Source: Castor canadensis (Eukaryota > Chordata > Mammalia > Rodentia > Castoridae). Taken from it: 64,000 nucleotides of DNA. A program made the translations under genes and the position numbers. Shown one piece after another: positions 24,239 to 35,412 of this stretch. The DNA lies in NCBI RefSeq assembly GCF_047511655.1, contig NC_133394.1:107156343-107220342 (forward strand), read 5' to 3'. The notes under the pieces are model-generated. The model was not told the origin of the DNA. It saw only the letters and a program-made list of their open reading frames with translations, and did not search any database. How positions within the stretch are numbered: the stretch's first letter is position 1; each line of letters starts with the position of its first letter.

Positions 24239-25260
24239 TAACTTGTGAACAGGTGCTTGACATGACTTTTCATAAGGAAATTATTAAATACATATACCAC
24301 TTTACACTCTCTCAGATTATTAAAAAATTAAAGTCAAACAACAACAAATATTTGTGAAGGAATGAGCACTTGGGATGCTCATTATTTGTGAAGGCTATAA
24401 AATTGTACAACTACCCTATAGAACTATACAGCAGATTTCCCTATCCAGTCTGTCAACAATATTGTACTATTTATTCAGGAAAATGATAAGTTCTCAAATA
24501 ATGTGGACAAAAATGTTTACAGCAGCTTTATTCATAATAACTCTAGGTGTTAAATGACCCAAATGTCCTTTAAAAAAAGAGAATAAAGAATGGAAATAAT
24601 ATAAAAGAGTATCACTTTTCAGGAGAAAAGAAGGCATTATTAGATCTACTGACAAAATTAGAATATAGCATAGTTTATTAAAAAAATTTATTGCTGTCAC
24701 ATCTACTTAAAAAATGTAATAAGGATTTTTGTGCTGAATATCTGCAGGTGAATAACAATCATGCATTTAACTCCTCAAATGTTTTTTATATTGCATAAAA
24801 CAAGTCTGATATGTATATATATATATACATGTTTATATATATACATGCATAAGTATGTGTTTTTGAATGTGTGCATGTATATTTATGAAACAAGAGAGGT
24901 GGAGCACCAATGAACATTATAACAATTTGATAAAATACTATCAACAAGAAAAGGTACACAGTTGTAACTTTTATGTAATTTTGAACTTATATCCAAATAA
25001 TTTTTTTAAAAACTACTAAAAAGAATGAATTTCAAAATGCCATTATGAATGAAAGAATTCACATGCAAAATTATACTTACAGTATGATTCTACTTAGGTG
25101 GTATTCTAGAAGAATTATTTTTAGTTTGTTATTTTTGTGGATTACTTTTATCTATAATGTTAGAAATCAGACTAAGATTGCATGGGTAAGGAGTAGGAAG
25201 TTGGGTTTGGTGACTTACTGGAAATGAAATTAGGGAACATTCAAAGATGATGGGCATATT
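24239..25260 (+). mobile_element. Old L1 ORF2 C-terminus/3'UTR continuing after the young insertion
   Basis: Blocks such as tacagcagctttattcataa, taactctaggtgttaaatga and cccaaatgtcctttaaaaaa copy the conserved L1 'cagcattattcacaatagcc ... cccaaatgtcc' ORF2 end (two separate blocks). A later acagtatgattctacttagg block corresponds to the old L1 3'UTR. A TA-rich tract (about 24808-24845) lies inside. All frames are broken. Confidence 0.6.
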
Positions 25261-25859
25261 CTCTATCATAATTTCATCATTTGTTTGTTGCATGCTATTA
25301 AATGTCATGGGGCAATATTGGTATTTTGTCCAATAATTCTAAAAGGTGTATTTGCTAATTATCATCCCATCAGAAAATGTAGCTAACTAAAATCAAGTTT
25401 GACTTACATTGAAATATCTGTACTGAAAAATTGTTCCCAAAGTCATATACATCACTGCTAGTCAACATAGCCCATGACTAATTATTTTACTGCTTTGTAC
25501 TTTATTTAATCTATCAGGAGAATCCAGATATCTCAAAATATAACTTAAAAATGCAATCAATCTCTGGTGATATGTTGTTTATTCAACAATGGCAAGAAAG
25601 ACCTGAGATACGTAGCTTTTTGAAATTTTGATGGCTAATTTCCAGCTACCAGTGCGATATCACTAAAGAAGCAAAGCTGTAAAGAGTTAATATCCTCCTC
25701 AGCACACCATTAGGATTAACTTTGTATATGCAACAGCTACATATCCTAACAATGCTTTCTGCACACATAGGAAGATCTGAAGCAATAAAGACTTGATCAG
25801 TATCTATTGCCTGTTATTTCAGAATTTGAGCATCATTGATCATTGGTGGTGGTATTGTT
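25261..25859. other. No feature recognised
   Basis: AT-rich sequence with no gene or assigned repeat. Confidence 0.4.
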
Positions 25860-26106
25860 TGATTTCTGTTGCCAATAACAGTATCACAGACTAGATGTTA
25901 AAAAAAGATGATAAACAATATCTTGGGTCATGATAAACTGTATCTTGGGTCATGATTCTGAGGCACAAGGTGGAGAGGCATATCTGGTGATACCTCTCTT
26001 GTGGCAGAGTCCTGAGGGGATAGAGGACATCATACAGCAAGAGGCAGGGAATGTATGTGTGTATTTGTGTCTGTAAATGTGTGTCTGTCTGGTCTCTCTC
26101 CCTCTT
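25860..26106 (+). mobile_element. Ancient interspersed repeat copy 2, 5' half
   Basis: The block starts tgatttctgttgccaataac and agtatcacagactagatg, then carries ctcttgtggcagagtcctga and a GT/CT-rich segment. This is the same family layout as 10362-10760. The repeat stops at the A tail of the LDHB pseudogene and resumes at 27369, so the pseudogene is inserted in it. Confidence 0.5.
25910..25953 (+). repeat. 22-bp tandem duplication
   Basis: gataaacaatatcttgggt plus cat (25910-25931) is followed directly by gataaactgtatcttgggt plus cat (25932-25953). The copies match at 20 of 22 positions. Confidence 0.9.
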
Positions 26107-26107
26107 T

Positions 26108-27368
26108 CTTTTTTTTGTGTTTTCACACTATAATAGTTAATTTTATTTGTTCAAAGGTTTATTTGCAAGCTTTAAACAAAAAAATGGGCATTGAACCTAT
26201 GAACCCGAATTCACATGTCAATGAAGACAAAAGAATGATTTATGTACATGATGAAGGGTAAAGGCTCAAGGTTAATTATACTATAGTTTTAGAATTTCTT
26301 TAGCCTGGAAATCAGTATTCATGGTGTTTTAGGTCCTTTTGGATATCCCACAAGTTATCTACTCTTTTATTGAGTGAAGCAATTTTATCATTCCTCAGCT
26401 TCTGATTGATATGCAAATTAATCCCTCAGAATTGGTGATACAGGGAAGATTCAGGAAGACTTAATTCTCAGTGCCATACATCCCCTTCACCAATGTTGGC
26501 ACAGGGTGTATTTTTCATCATGGATTCAATGAGATCAGCCACATCCAATCCAGTAGTCCAGTTGGTGCATCCCTTTAGTTTGATGATTTCATTGGCACTT
26601 TCAAGTAAAATACTATACCCTTCATTCCTTATGACTTTCACTGTTATCATCTGTTTCCATTTCTGCATGCAGTTCCTGGACAGAGATACCTGCCAAATTG
26701 TTTCCATTCCACATAGCCACACTAGAGTTGCTATGTTCTCCCAAAATCCATCTATGGTAGCTTGGTGTGTGTGAGGAGGGAGTGAATGTCAAGGTTTTTC
26801 ACAAGATAGTGAAATCTAGTGGAATCCACATTGTATCAGTTTTCAATCCATGCAAGTAATTCACCGGTTTGTAGGTATCAGATGTGAGAATGTCCACTAA
26901 GTTGGAAATCACAAGTAAGATGGAAATAGGACTGTAAGTGGTGATCTGAGGAGTAATAAATTAGAACACATTAACATCTCTCTGCACCAGATTGAAAAAA
27001 TTCTTCTTTTCTTAAAGGATGCTTGTAGTTACCACCTCAATCTTGGAATTGGCAGTCACAGAATAATCTTTATCTGTTACAATTTTTGGTGTCTGAAGAA
27101 ATAACTGTTATGCTTCAAATTTATCACTTCTTTGAGCTTATCTTCCAAAGCATCCACAGTGGAAAATTGACTACCCAGAGACCTTCTCAGAATAATAATA
27201 GTACACCACACACCAATGTGTCCCCTATCCACTACTGTGGTGATCTTATTGTTTAGGACTGTGACTTTTCTGCAACTGGTGTAATGGTATTCTCCTTAAG
27301 GGTTGATATTTTACAAAAATGAGTGAAGGCTCTCAAGATTGGAATAGTCATGTGAAGAGGACTCTATG
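26108..27368 (-). pseudogene. LDHB: Processed pseudogene of lactate dehydrogenase B
   Basis: Reading the minus strand from 27309, the former start codon is ATA (27307-27309), followed by S-T-L-K-E-N-T-I-T-P-V-A-E. Later segments read L-F-L-Q-T-P-K-I-V then [31 protein letters not shown] (the active-site histidine block, 26718-26742), and K-G-C-T-N-W with D-L-I-E-S-M (open frame 26468-26722). The coding relic ends W-D-I-Q-K-D-L near a TGA at 26312-26314. It spans 998 bp against about 1,005 for a functional 334-residue enzyme. Gln in F-L-Q-T-P and Asn in Y-T-N-W-type position favour LDHB over LDHA or LDHC. It is intronless, has stops and frameshifts, and keeps a 3'UTR, an AATAAA signal (26142-26147) and an A tail (about 26109-26116), all hallmarks of L1-mediated retroposition. 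LDH interconverts pyruvate and lactate with NADH; this copy cannot encode it. The 27310-27368 part is presumed 5'UTR. Confidence 0.93.
26142..26147 (-). terminator. Relic polyadenylation signal of the LDHB pseudogene
   Basis: TTTATT on the plus strand is AATAAA on the pseudogene strand. It lies 26-31 bases before the A tail and inside sequence matching the LDHB 3'UTR end (gaacaaataaaattaactat on the minus strand). It marks where the source mRNA was cleaved and has no present role that I can infer. Confidence 0.85.
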
Positions 27369-27566
27369 CTTTCCTCTTCTTATAAAGCCACCAGAATTCA
27401 TTCATAAAGTCTCCACCCTAATTATTTTATCTAATCTTAATCACATTCCATAGGCCTACCTCTAATCAGTTGATAATATTTTCACTCTCTTAATACTACA
27501 CAGTGGGATTACATTCAAATATGAGGGTTGCGTGAGGGCACAAATCATATTTAAACCATAGTAATG
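27369..27566 (+). mobile_element. Ancient interspersed repeat copy 2, 3' half
   Basis: After the pseudogene the repeat continues with tttcctcttcttataaagcc, accagaattcattcataaag, tccaccctaattattttatc and a cagtgggattacattcaaat block. Together with 25860-26106 it rebuilds one element. Local cctctttctt (left) and cctcttctta (right) may be the target-site duplication of the pseudogene. Confidence 0.5.
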
Positions 27567-28582
27567 ATCATGTCTCCTATTTTATTTTATTTTTATTTTT
27601 AAGTTACTTTTACTTATAAGCAGAATTCCATCTCCATCTTCTTAAATCTTGCAGCAGAAATCTGAGTGAGGGTCACTTAGGTCCATGACTAGCTGAATAA
27701 GTGGTAGAGACTGCTGATGGTGAATTTTTTTTTTACCTGGTGTCATTAGGAGATGTTTGCAGACAGTGACATTGTCAGAATCCTTATCCTTTATAGGAGA
27801 TATTGCCCTGAAAAATCTTTATTTTGTGTCATCCCTGATTAAGGAGGGCTTATCCACATCACCTTAGCATGTGAGGCAGTTCTTTCTGGGGATTTCAAAT
27901 TGAGGCCTTCTTTGAAGAATGGAAGGAAAGGAGAAGTTCTTTATCCATCTATTCTGCATATCCTTTAACTAGGGTTGTCACACTGAAATGCAAACAATGT
28001 AGAACCTGACCTTAACTCTATGGGAAGGTTCAGAGTTATTCAGGAAATTGTCTTTAATATATGTTGACAAACACACTCTAATGGCATCTAGATTATAAAA
28101 AAAAGAATCCTGCTAATTTGTCATCTGATAGGCAACTTTACTTCAAATTTTGTTCCTTGCTATAGTGTATGTTCTAATAAAACTCAGGCAATTCACAAAA
28201 TTTTATTAGATTTCAGGTAATATTTTCTGTTCTTATTTTGAAGTAGTATCTTTTCCTCCTACTATCTAATCTAGTCATTATATCTGTACCAGTATACAAT
28301 TATATATATAAGTGTGTATGTGATGTGTTATATTATACATCATATATATAAGGCACTATTTAGTAATGTCTACAAATATACTTTCCCACATTAGTGTTTT
28401 AAAACAATGAGTATAATACAATTCAATTTTTATTGTCAGAATTTTGGCATTTTAAAGTTTTGCACAAGAGCTGTAAATATAAGAAGATGAAGTAATTTGT
28501 GGCAGGATAATAGAAATAAAAACAAATATAAAAAATTTATCTTTGTCTACCTTTTAACTAGTGAAGAAATAAGTAGATTAAA
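27567..28582. other. No gene recognised; AT-rich with TA-rich patch
   Basis: A TA/TG-rich patch occupies about 28298-28350. A 'tttcttttttttacctggtgtcatt'-like block near 27724-27755 may be repeat debris. No open frame of note. Confidence 0.35.
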
Positions 28583-30573
28583 GGCAAAGTGGTGGATTAG
28601 TTACAGGCACACTTCCCTGTGACTCCACAAATCTAAAATAAAACCTTAGATATGTGGCTGCATAGAGAGGTGGGTAAATTAATTCACCAAAAAACAAGGT
28701 GCCAGTATGAGGATAGATAGTAACTAGAGAGAACAATTTCTAACTAAACCTTTAAAAGCACAAATCTGCTATGGATGTGAAGACTTGAACCTGTTCCTGC
28801 TCCATCCTGTGCCCCTCCCTGCCCAGTTTCCCCCCCCCTTTCTGCTCAGACCTGAATTTCTTCCCATAAGAGCTACTTGTGAGTGGCATCCTGTAACCAA
28901 AACAACTTCATGGAGGTGTAAGAGCACATCAGCAAGCTTTGGGTGGACCATTGGACAGAAGCTGAGCAGCATCTGTGTACCATCAGCTTGGAAACCAATC
29001 AGGTGGGTGAGCTGATTTCAATTCTGAGAGCTACTGCATAGGCCAGCTCAGCCTGTGGAAGCAAATTCATCTGAATCCCTGAAGAAATCTTTTGGCTAGG
29101 TGGGCTAATTAAAGGCTTTCAGACCAGACCCCAGACCAATGGAGGAGAGGGTGAAACTGCAAGAATGTTACTATAACCAGTGCTATAACTAATGAGGGTG
29201 GCTGCTCAGCTACTCCCAGTGCAGGGATAAAAGCATCTACCCCCAGAGAAAATCTTTTCCTAAGTAGGATGATTAAAAGCTCCAAGACTAGCCTGGGTGG
29301 TTAAAACCACTCAGTCCAGACTCTTCTGCCAAAGGAGGGACAGGAAGTGAGCTGGCTAAATGACTAGAGATCAGCATCTGGGTCTCTACTCCACAACAAG
29401 CAGGGCACTGAAGTGAGATGGTCAGATAGCTATAGTCCATAACTCACCTTCCAGCCCAGCAATGTACTTACATGCACAGCTATTCACTCTTTACTCCACA
29501 AATGAAACATTAATCTAGAGGTGGAAATGGGTAAAGAAAACTTATTGTGGACAAGCCAAAGCAGATATTTTATTTCCTGAAAAGGAAAAGTTCAGGCTCA
29601 GAAAGTAGTATAGTGCTTTCTAACCCACTACCTGTGCTTAGAGACCCCACCACTGACTCCCAACTGTTACCTTATGTGCCTGGAACTGCCCCAACTCACT
29701 ATAGTAGCTGCCCTAATCCAAAAGTCCTCCACCCCCCAGGTTAGACCTTAGAAATCCAGGGCCTTGAAGGCACACATGAATAAATACAAGAGAACTGCAG
29801 AGAAAACCTTGAGGACCAGAGATTGGAGGGGAGCATCCAGTATACTGAAAGAGCCCAGAAGACATTCACTCTTCTCCTCAGTAAAGAAGAAATACTGACT
29901 TTAAAACATTTTTTAAAGTTTCAATTTGTTTATCTCTTTATATATTCTATTCTCCTCACTTTTTGATTTCTTTTTTTCTTCATTTTTCTTAGCACTTGTT
30001 TATAAACCATTCTACTGTGGTTTATTCTACCTCTTTCTTGTATTATTCTCAACCTTTCCATCCTTTTGCAATCTCTGATAATAATACCCTTCTCCACAAT
30101 AACTGAACTATATCTCTACATACTAGGGATTTATCTGCAATCCTCATCCCCTTCTCCTACTTCCTTCTTTATTTCCTTCCCCACTCCCCATATTATTACT
30201 AAGTTTTAACTCATATGCAAATGAGTTTTATTTTTCTTGGCCTCTACTGTACCATATAAGAACACTATTCTCCTTTATATGTTATGTGATTTGTTATGTA
30301 CATAATGCCACCAATAGTATTCTACTTCATGTAAATATCTGACTTAGTATTGAACTAGTGAATTTGTTATTGCTGTTATACCCCCAGGCCAGTGGTCAGA
30401 AATGGCACATCGACCTATTCACTAATCAGTCCTACCAGAACATAGAAAATAATTCAAGGGAAGACTTAATGTCACTTTAGGTGAGTAAAATCCCTAACCA
30501 ACTAATTGACAAATTAGCAAATTGAGCAAATCTCAAAATAGAGGCACAAGAAATATAAAAAGGCAAGGGCAAT
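28583..30573 (+). promoter_or_regulatory. L1 A 5'UTR
   Basis: About 2 kb precede ORF1. The first part is GC-richer and the second (29880-30240) pyrimidine-rich. Two related ~160-bp segments are visible: gaaatcttttggctaggtgg with taattaaaggct near 29084, and gaaaatcttttcctaagtag with gattaaaagct near 29248. The 30340-30420 block (tattgaactagtgaatttgt, atacccccaggccag) corresponds to the ends of both duplicated units in L1 B. This is the L1 promoter region by position; activity is not shown. Confidence 0.65.
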
Positions 30574-31610
30574 ATGACTTCTCAAAAGGTCAACAACAAC
30601 ACAACAAAGGATCTGAGGGATAGTGATGCAGATAAAACCCCAATTTCTGAACTCAAAAGAATGATGAATGAAATGAAAAAAGAAATTCATAAACTCCTCA
30701 ATGAAATCAAAGAGAATATGAATAAACAGCTAAATGAATTCAAAGAGGATCAAAGAGACATTTAAAGGAAATCAGAGCATACAAAAAGCTGAATGAATTC
30801 AAAGAGGATGCAAATAAATAGCTAAATGAAATAAGGAAGAGAATACAAGACATGAAAGGGGAATTTGATAAAGACATAGAAAGTCTGAAATAAAAGGCAA
30901 ACAAATTGGACCTCTGGAAATGAAAAACTACATAATTCAAAAAACAATCACTCAAAAGCCTCTCCCACAGACTGAATCAAGTGGAATATAGAATATCATG
31001 GCTTGAAGACAAAGTAAATATAACACAAAAATTAGATACATATATGGAAAACAATGACTACATAAAAATGGAATTTGCGAAACTTTGTGACTCCATTAAA
31101 AGGCCAAACCTATAAATCACATTGAAAAAGGAGAAGAGCTGCAAGCTAAAGGCATAGGAAACATGTTTAACAAAATAATAAAAAAAAATTCCAAATCTTG
31201 AGAAAGAGATGTCCATTCAAGAATAAGGGGCCTCCAGGACTCCAAAGAGACATGACTGAAATAGAATCTCTAGATAGCAAATTATAGTTAATACATTAAA
31301 TACAGAGACCAAGGAAGAATAATGAAGCCTTCTGGTAAGAAAACTAACTCACTTATAAAGGCTAACACATCAGAATGACAGCAGATTTTGAAACAGAAAC
31401 CTTAAAAGCAAGAAGGGGATGGAAAGATGTATTTCAAGCACTGAGGGAGAATAACTTCCAACCTCTATTACTCACCCCAACATATCAGTTATGAACCTAC
31501 CATTCATAATTGAAGGAGAAATAAACAGCTTTTATTATAAACAAAAGCTAAAGAAATTTTTGACCACTAAACTAGCACTTCAGAACATTCTCAAAGGAAT
31601 CCTACAATGA
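30574..31610 (+). pseudogene. L1 A ORF1 relic (RNA-binding chaperone)
   Basis: Starts M-T-S-Q-K-V-N-N-N and enters a Lys/Glu/Asn-rich heptad coiled coil that stays open to 30765. Stops then interrupt it. The RRM region lies near 31076-31260, where A-S-R-T-P-K-R-H can be read from cctccaggactccaaagaga. The C-terminal domain runs from about 31385 to the stop TGA at 31608-31610 (L-Q-N-I-L-K-G-I-L-Q). Original length about 345 codons, normal for L1 ORF1p, a trimeric RNA-binding chaperone. The coiled coil holds a short duplication (30729-30750 and 30788-30809). Confidence 0.8.
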
Positions 31611-31716
31611 AGATGAAGATAAACATAGCCATGGAAATATGGGAATAAACTAATCTCCTGAGTAGATAGCAAATGAAGAGCACAAAAGAATCACATTAAA
31701 AATGCACCAGCATCGC

Positions 31717-34292
31717 AAGAATTACCACATACCTTTCAATATTATCATTGAACATTAGTAGTTTCAATTACCCAATAAAAAGACATAGAATGGTGAGTTG
31801 GATTAAAAAGCAAGACCTGAAAATTTGTTGCCTAGAAGAAATGCATCTCACTGACAAAAACAAACATTTGCTTTGGATGAAAGAGTGGAAAAATGTTTTC
31901 TAAGCAGATGAGCAATGAAAAGAGACAGGAGTAGCTCTGCTTATATCTGATAAAGTAAATTTCAAATCAAAATTAGTGAGAGAAGAGAAAGAATGTCCTC
32001 TATATTTAAAAAGGAAGAATACATCAACAGAAAATAACAATTGTTAACATATATGTGCTGAATGTTGGTGTATACAACTTCATTAAATAAACACTATTGG
32101 ACATAAAAGCACATATAGAACCAAAAGAATGATAGTGGGAGACTTCAATATCCTATGATCACCAATAGATAGGTCATTGAGACAAAATGTCAAAAAGAAA
32201 CCTCACAATTAAGTGACACTATAGACAAAATGAACTTAACAGACTTTTACAGATTATTTTATCAAATAGCAGAATAATACACATTCTTTTCAGCAATCTA
32301 TAGAACTTTCTCTAAAATAGATGACATTTTAGGACACAAAGATAGTTGAAATTACTCCTTGCACTCTAACAGGCCACAGTTGAATAAAACTAGAACTCAA
32401 GAACAAAAGAAACTATAAAAAATATTCAACCACAAGGAATCTGAATAACACATTGTTGAATAATTGATGGGTCACTGAAGAAATAAGGGGGGAAATAAAA
32501 AAGTGTCTGGAATCTAATGAAAATGAAAACATAACATACCAGACCCTTTGGGATACAGTAAAAGCAGTGCTGAGAGGAAAGTTTATAGTTCTGAGTACCT
32601 CTATTAAAAAAAAAAGAAACAAAAACCAGCGCAGTCACAAGTAAATAATGTAATTATGCAACTTAAGCTTTTAGAAAAACAAGAACAATTTAAAGTCAAA
32701 ACAAGCACATGAGAGGAAATAATAATAATAATAACAATAAACAAATAGTGCCAAAAAACCTGTGAAATAGAAACAGCGACAACACAAAAATGTATACAAG
32801 GAATCAGTGATATAAAAAGTTGGTTCTTTGAAAAGTTAAATAAGATAGATAAATCCTTAACCAATATGACTAGGAGGAGGAGGGAAAAGAAACTAATCAA
32901 TAAAATTAGAGTTGTAAGTGAATATCACAAGTACCAATAAAATTCAGAGCATCATTAAGAAATGCTTTGAAACCCAATATTCAAATAAAATAGAAAATCT
33001 CGAAGAAATGGAAAATCATCTAGATTCACTAGACCAACCAAAATTTAACCAAGAAGATATAAACCACCTAAATACAGCAATAACAAGCAATGAGATTGAA
33101 CAGTAAGGGTCTCCCAATGAAGACAATGTTTAAGGGAGAACTAATACTAATACTCCTCAAACTTTTCCATGAAATAGAGAGGGAAGGAACACTACAAAAC
33201 TTCTTTGATAAAGCCAGTGTCACATTCATTCCAAAACTAAAGGCTAGTGGAATGACTGAAGTTGTAGAGTGCCTGCCTACCAAGCACAAGGCCTTGAGTT
33301 CAAACCCTAGTACCACCAACAAACAAAACAAGACAAACATTCACTCCAAAGTGGACAAGGACACAACAACAAAAGAATAGGGCAATTTCTTTAATGAAAA
33401 CAGACACAAAAATTCTCAGTAAAATATTGGCAAAATGAATTCAACAACACATTGAAAAGATTATCACCATGACAAGCTGGTTTCATTCCAGGGATGCAAG
33501 AATGGTTCAAAATGTGCAAATCAATGAATGTTATACAGCATATAATCAGAAACATGGACAAACACTACATGCTTATCTTAAATGATTGTAGAAAAACCTT
33601 TTGAAAAAATTCAACATCCTTTCTTGAAAGCTTTGAGGAAACTATAATAGAAGAAATTTACCACAATATAATAAAGTCTATCTATAACAAATCTATAACC
33701 AACATAACATACACTAAATGGGGAAAAATTGAAACCATTTCCTTTAAAGTCAGGAACAAGACAAATGTCTCTCCCTATTCTTATTCAACATTGTATTGGC
33801 ATTCCCAGCCAGAGTAATAAGAGGAGAAAGAAACAAAAGTTTTCCAAATAGGGAAGGAAGCAGTCAAATTATCCCTGTTTGCAAATAATGTATCTTATAC
33901 TAAAAGATCCTAAAAACTATTCCATAAAGCTCTTAACCTCATAAGCAGTTTTAGCAAAGTAGCAGGATGCAAAATTCAGTAGCTGTTCTATATATCAACA
34001 ATGAGTAGAATGAAAAAGAAATCAGGAAAACAATTTCATTCACAATAGCCTCTAAAAAAATACCTAGGAGTAAATTTAATGAAGGAAATGAAAGATGTTT
34101 ACAATGAAAACTATACATCATTGAAGAAAGAAATCAAAGACATCAGAAGATGGAAAGATCTCTCCCATGTCCATGGATTGGCAAAAACAATATTGTGAAA
34201 ATGGTATACTACCAAAACCAATCTAATTCAGCACAATCCCCATCAAAATTCCAATGACGTTCTTCACAGAGATAGAAAAATCAATCCTATTG
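31717..34292 (+). pseudogene. L1 A ORF2 relic (endonuclease/reverse transcriptase), 3' part replaced
   Basis: The endonuclease start reads Y-L-S-I-L-S-L-N-I-S-S-F-N (about 31731-31770), where N-V-N-G-L-N is usual. C-C-L-E-E-M-H-L follows, where L1 endonucleases have C-C-L-Q-E-T-H. Reverse transcriptase blocks appear near 33090-33900, including G-F-I-P-G-type sequence at 33478 and F-A-N-N at 33878-33889 in place of F-A-D-D. Numerous stops and frameshifts plus a SINE insertion make it non-functional. ORF2p would nick target DNA and copy L1 RNA. Confidence 0.8.
33222..33350 (+). mobile_element. ID-like SINE inserted in L1 A ORF2
   Basis: The body at 33241-33318 holds gtggaatgactgaagttgta (box A region), gagtgcctgcctaccaagca and the box B-like gagttcaaacccta, with an 'aacaaacaaaacaagac' tail. 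Flanks acattcattccaaaa (33222-33236) and acattcactccaaa (33337-33350) form the target-site duplication, so the SINE landed after L1 A was in place. Confidence 0.88.
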
Positions 34293-35412
34293 GTAGAATC
34301 AAAATAGTTAAAATGGCTATACTACCAAAAACAATCTACATGTTTGGTGCAATTCCCATCAAAACCCCAAAGACATTCATCACAGAGATTGAAAAATCTA
34401 CCCTAAAATTCATTTGGAAACACAAGAGACTGCGAATAGCCCAGGCAATACTCAGGAAAAAGAGCAATGCTGGAGGTATCACAACCCCTGACTTCAAACT
34501 CTATTACAAAACAATAGCAATAAAAATAACATGGTACTGGCACAAAACAGACATGAAGATCAGTGGAACAGAATAGAGGACCAGATATAAATCCACACAG
34601 CTATGCCCACCTCATTTTTGACAAAAGAGCCAAAAACATATGATGGAGAAAAGACAGCCCCTTCAACAAATGTTGCTGGGAAAAGTGGTTATCCATCTGC
34701 AAAAAACTGAAACTAGATCCATGTTTATCATCCTATACTAGCATTAACTTGAAATGGATCAAGAACTTTAAAACCAGGGAATACTCTGGAAACATAGATA
34801 TAGGCAAAGACTTCCTCAATATAACCCCAGCAGCTCAGCAATTAAGAGAAAGGATGGACAAATGGGACCTCATAAAATTAAAAAGCTTTTGCACAACAAA
34901 AGAAATGTTCTCTAAACTGAAGGGACCACCCACAGAGTGGGAGAAAATATTTGCCAGCTATACATCAAACAAGGACTGATAACCAAAATATACAGGGAAC
35001 TTAAGAAACTAAACTCTCCCCAAATCAATGAACCAATAAAGAAATGGGCAACTGAACTAAACAGAACTTTTTCAAAAGAAGAAATTCAAATGGCAAAAAA
35101 CACATGAAAAAATACTCACCATCTCTAGCCATAAAGGAAATGCAAATTAAAACCACATTAAGATTCCACCTCACCCCTGTTAGAATAGCTATCATCAAAA
35201 ACACCACCACCAACAGGTGTTGGCAAGGATGTGGGGGAAAAGGAGCCCTCATACACTGCTGGTAGGAATGCAAGTTAGTGCAACCACTCTGGAAGAAAAT
35301 ATGGAGGCTTCTTAAAAAACTAAATGTAGATCTGCTGTATGATCCAGCAATCCCACTCCTAGGGATATACCCAAAGGAATGTGACTCAGGTTAATCCAGA
35401 AGCACCTGCCCA
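34293..35412 (+). mobile_element. Second L1 segment fused to L1 A (ORF2 C-terminal half, 3'-truncated)
   Basis: Sequence from attggtagaatcaaaatag (34289 on) repeats the L1 region just read at about 34178-34288 and then continues into the rest of ORF2. Long open stretches survive: 34313-34576 ([11 protein letters not shown]) and 34749-34979 ([11 protein letters not shown]). The Cys-rich C-terminal region follows near 35215-35275 (R-C-W-Q-G-C-G and H-C-W-*). Homology to L1 C stops near 35412, before the ORF2 end, with no 3'UTR or A tail. Confidence 0.8.

Larger units (their letters stand above)
28583..34292 (+). mobile_element. L1 'A', main backbone
   Basis: The copy starts at about 28583 with aaagtggtggattag, the counterpart of the L1 B start aaaatggcggctaag. 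It then has a ~2.0-kb 5'UTR, a broken ORF1 (30574-31610) and ORF2 to 34292, where it joins a second L1 segment. Many stops interrupt both frames, so it is older than the 34293-35412 segment looks. An ID-like SINE is inserted in ORF2 at 33241-33336. It has no 3'UTR of its own. Confidence 0.88.

Noticed and set aside
26493..26774. 93-codon plus-strand frame
   Set aside because: Antisense of the LDHB pseudogene.
33090..33380. 96-codon plus-strand frame
   Set aside because: It runs from L1 A ORF2 through an inserted ID-like SINE and back; it is an accidental read-through.
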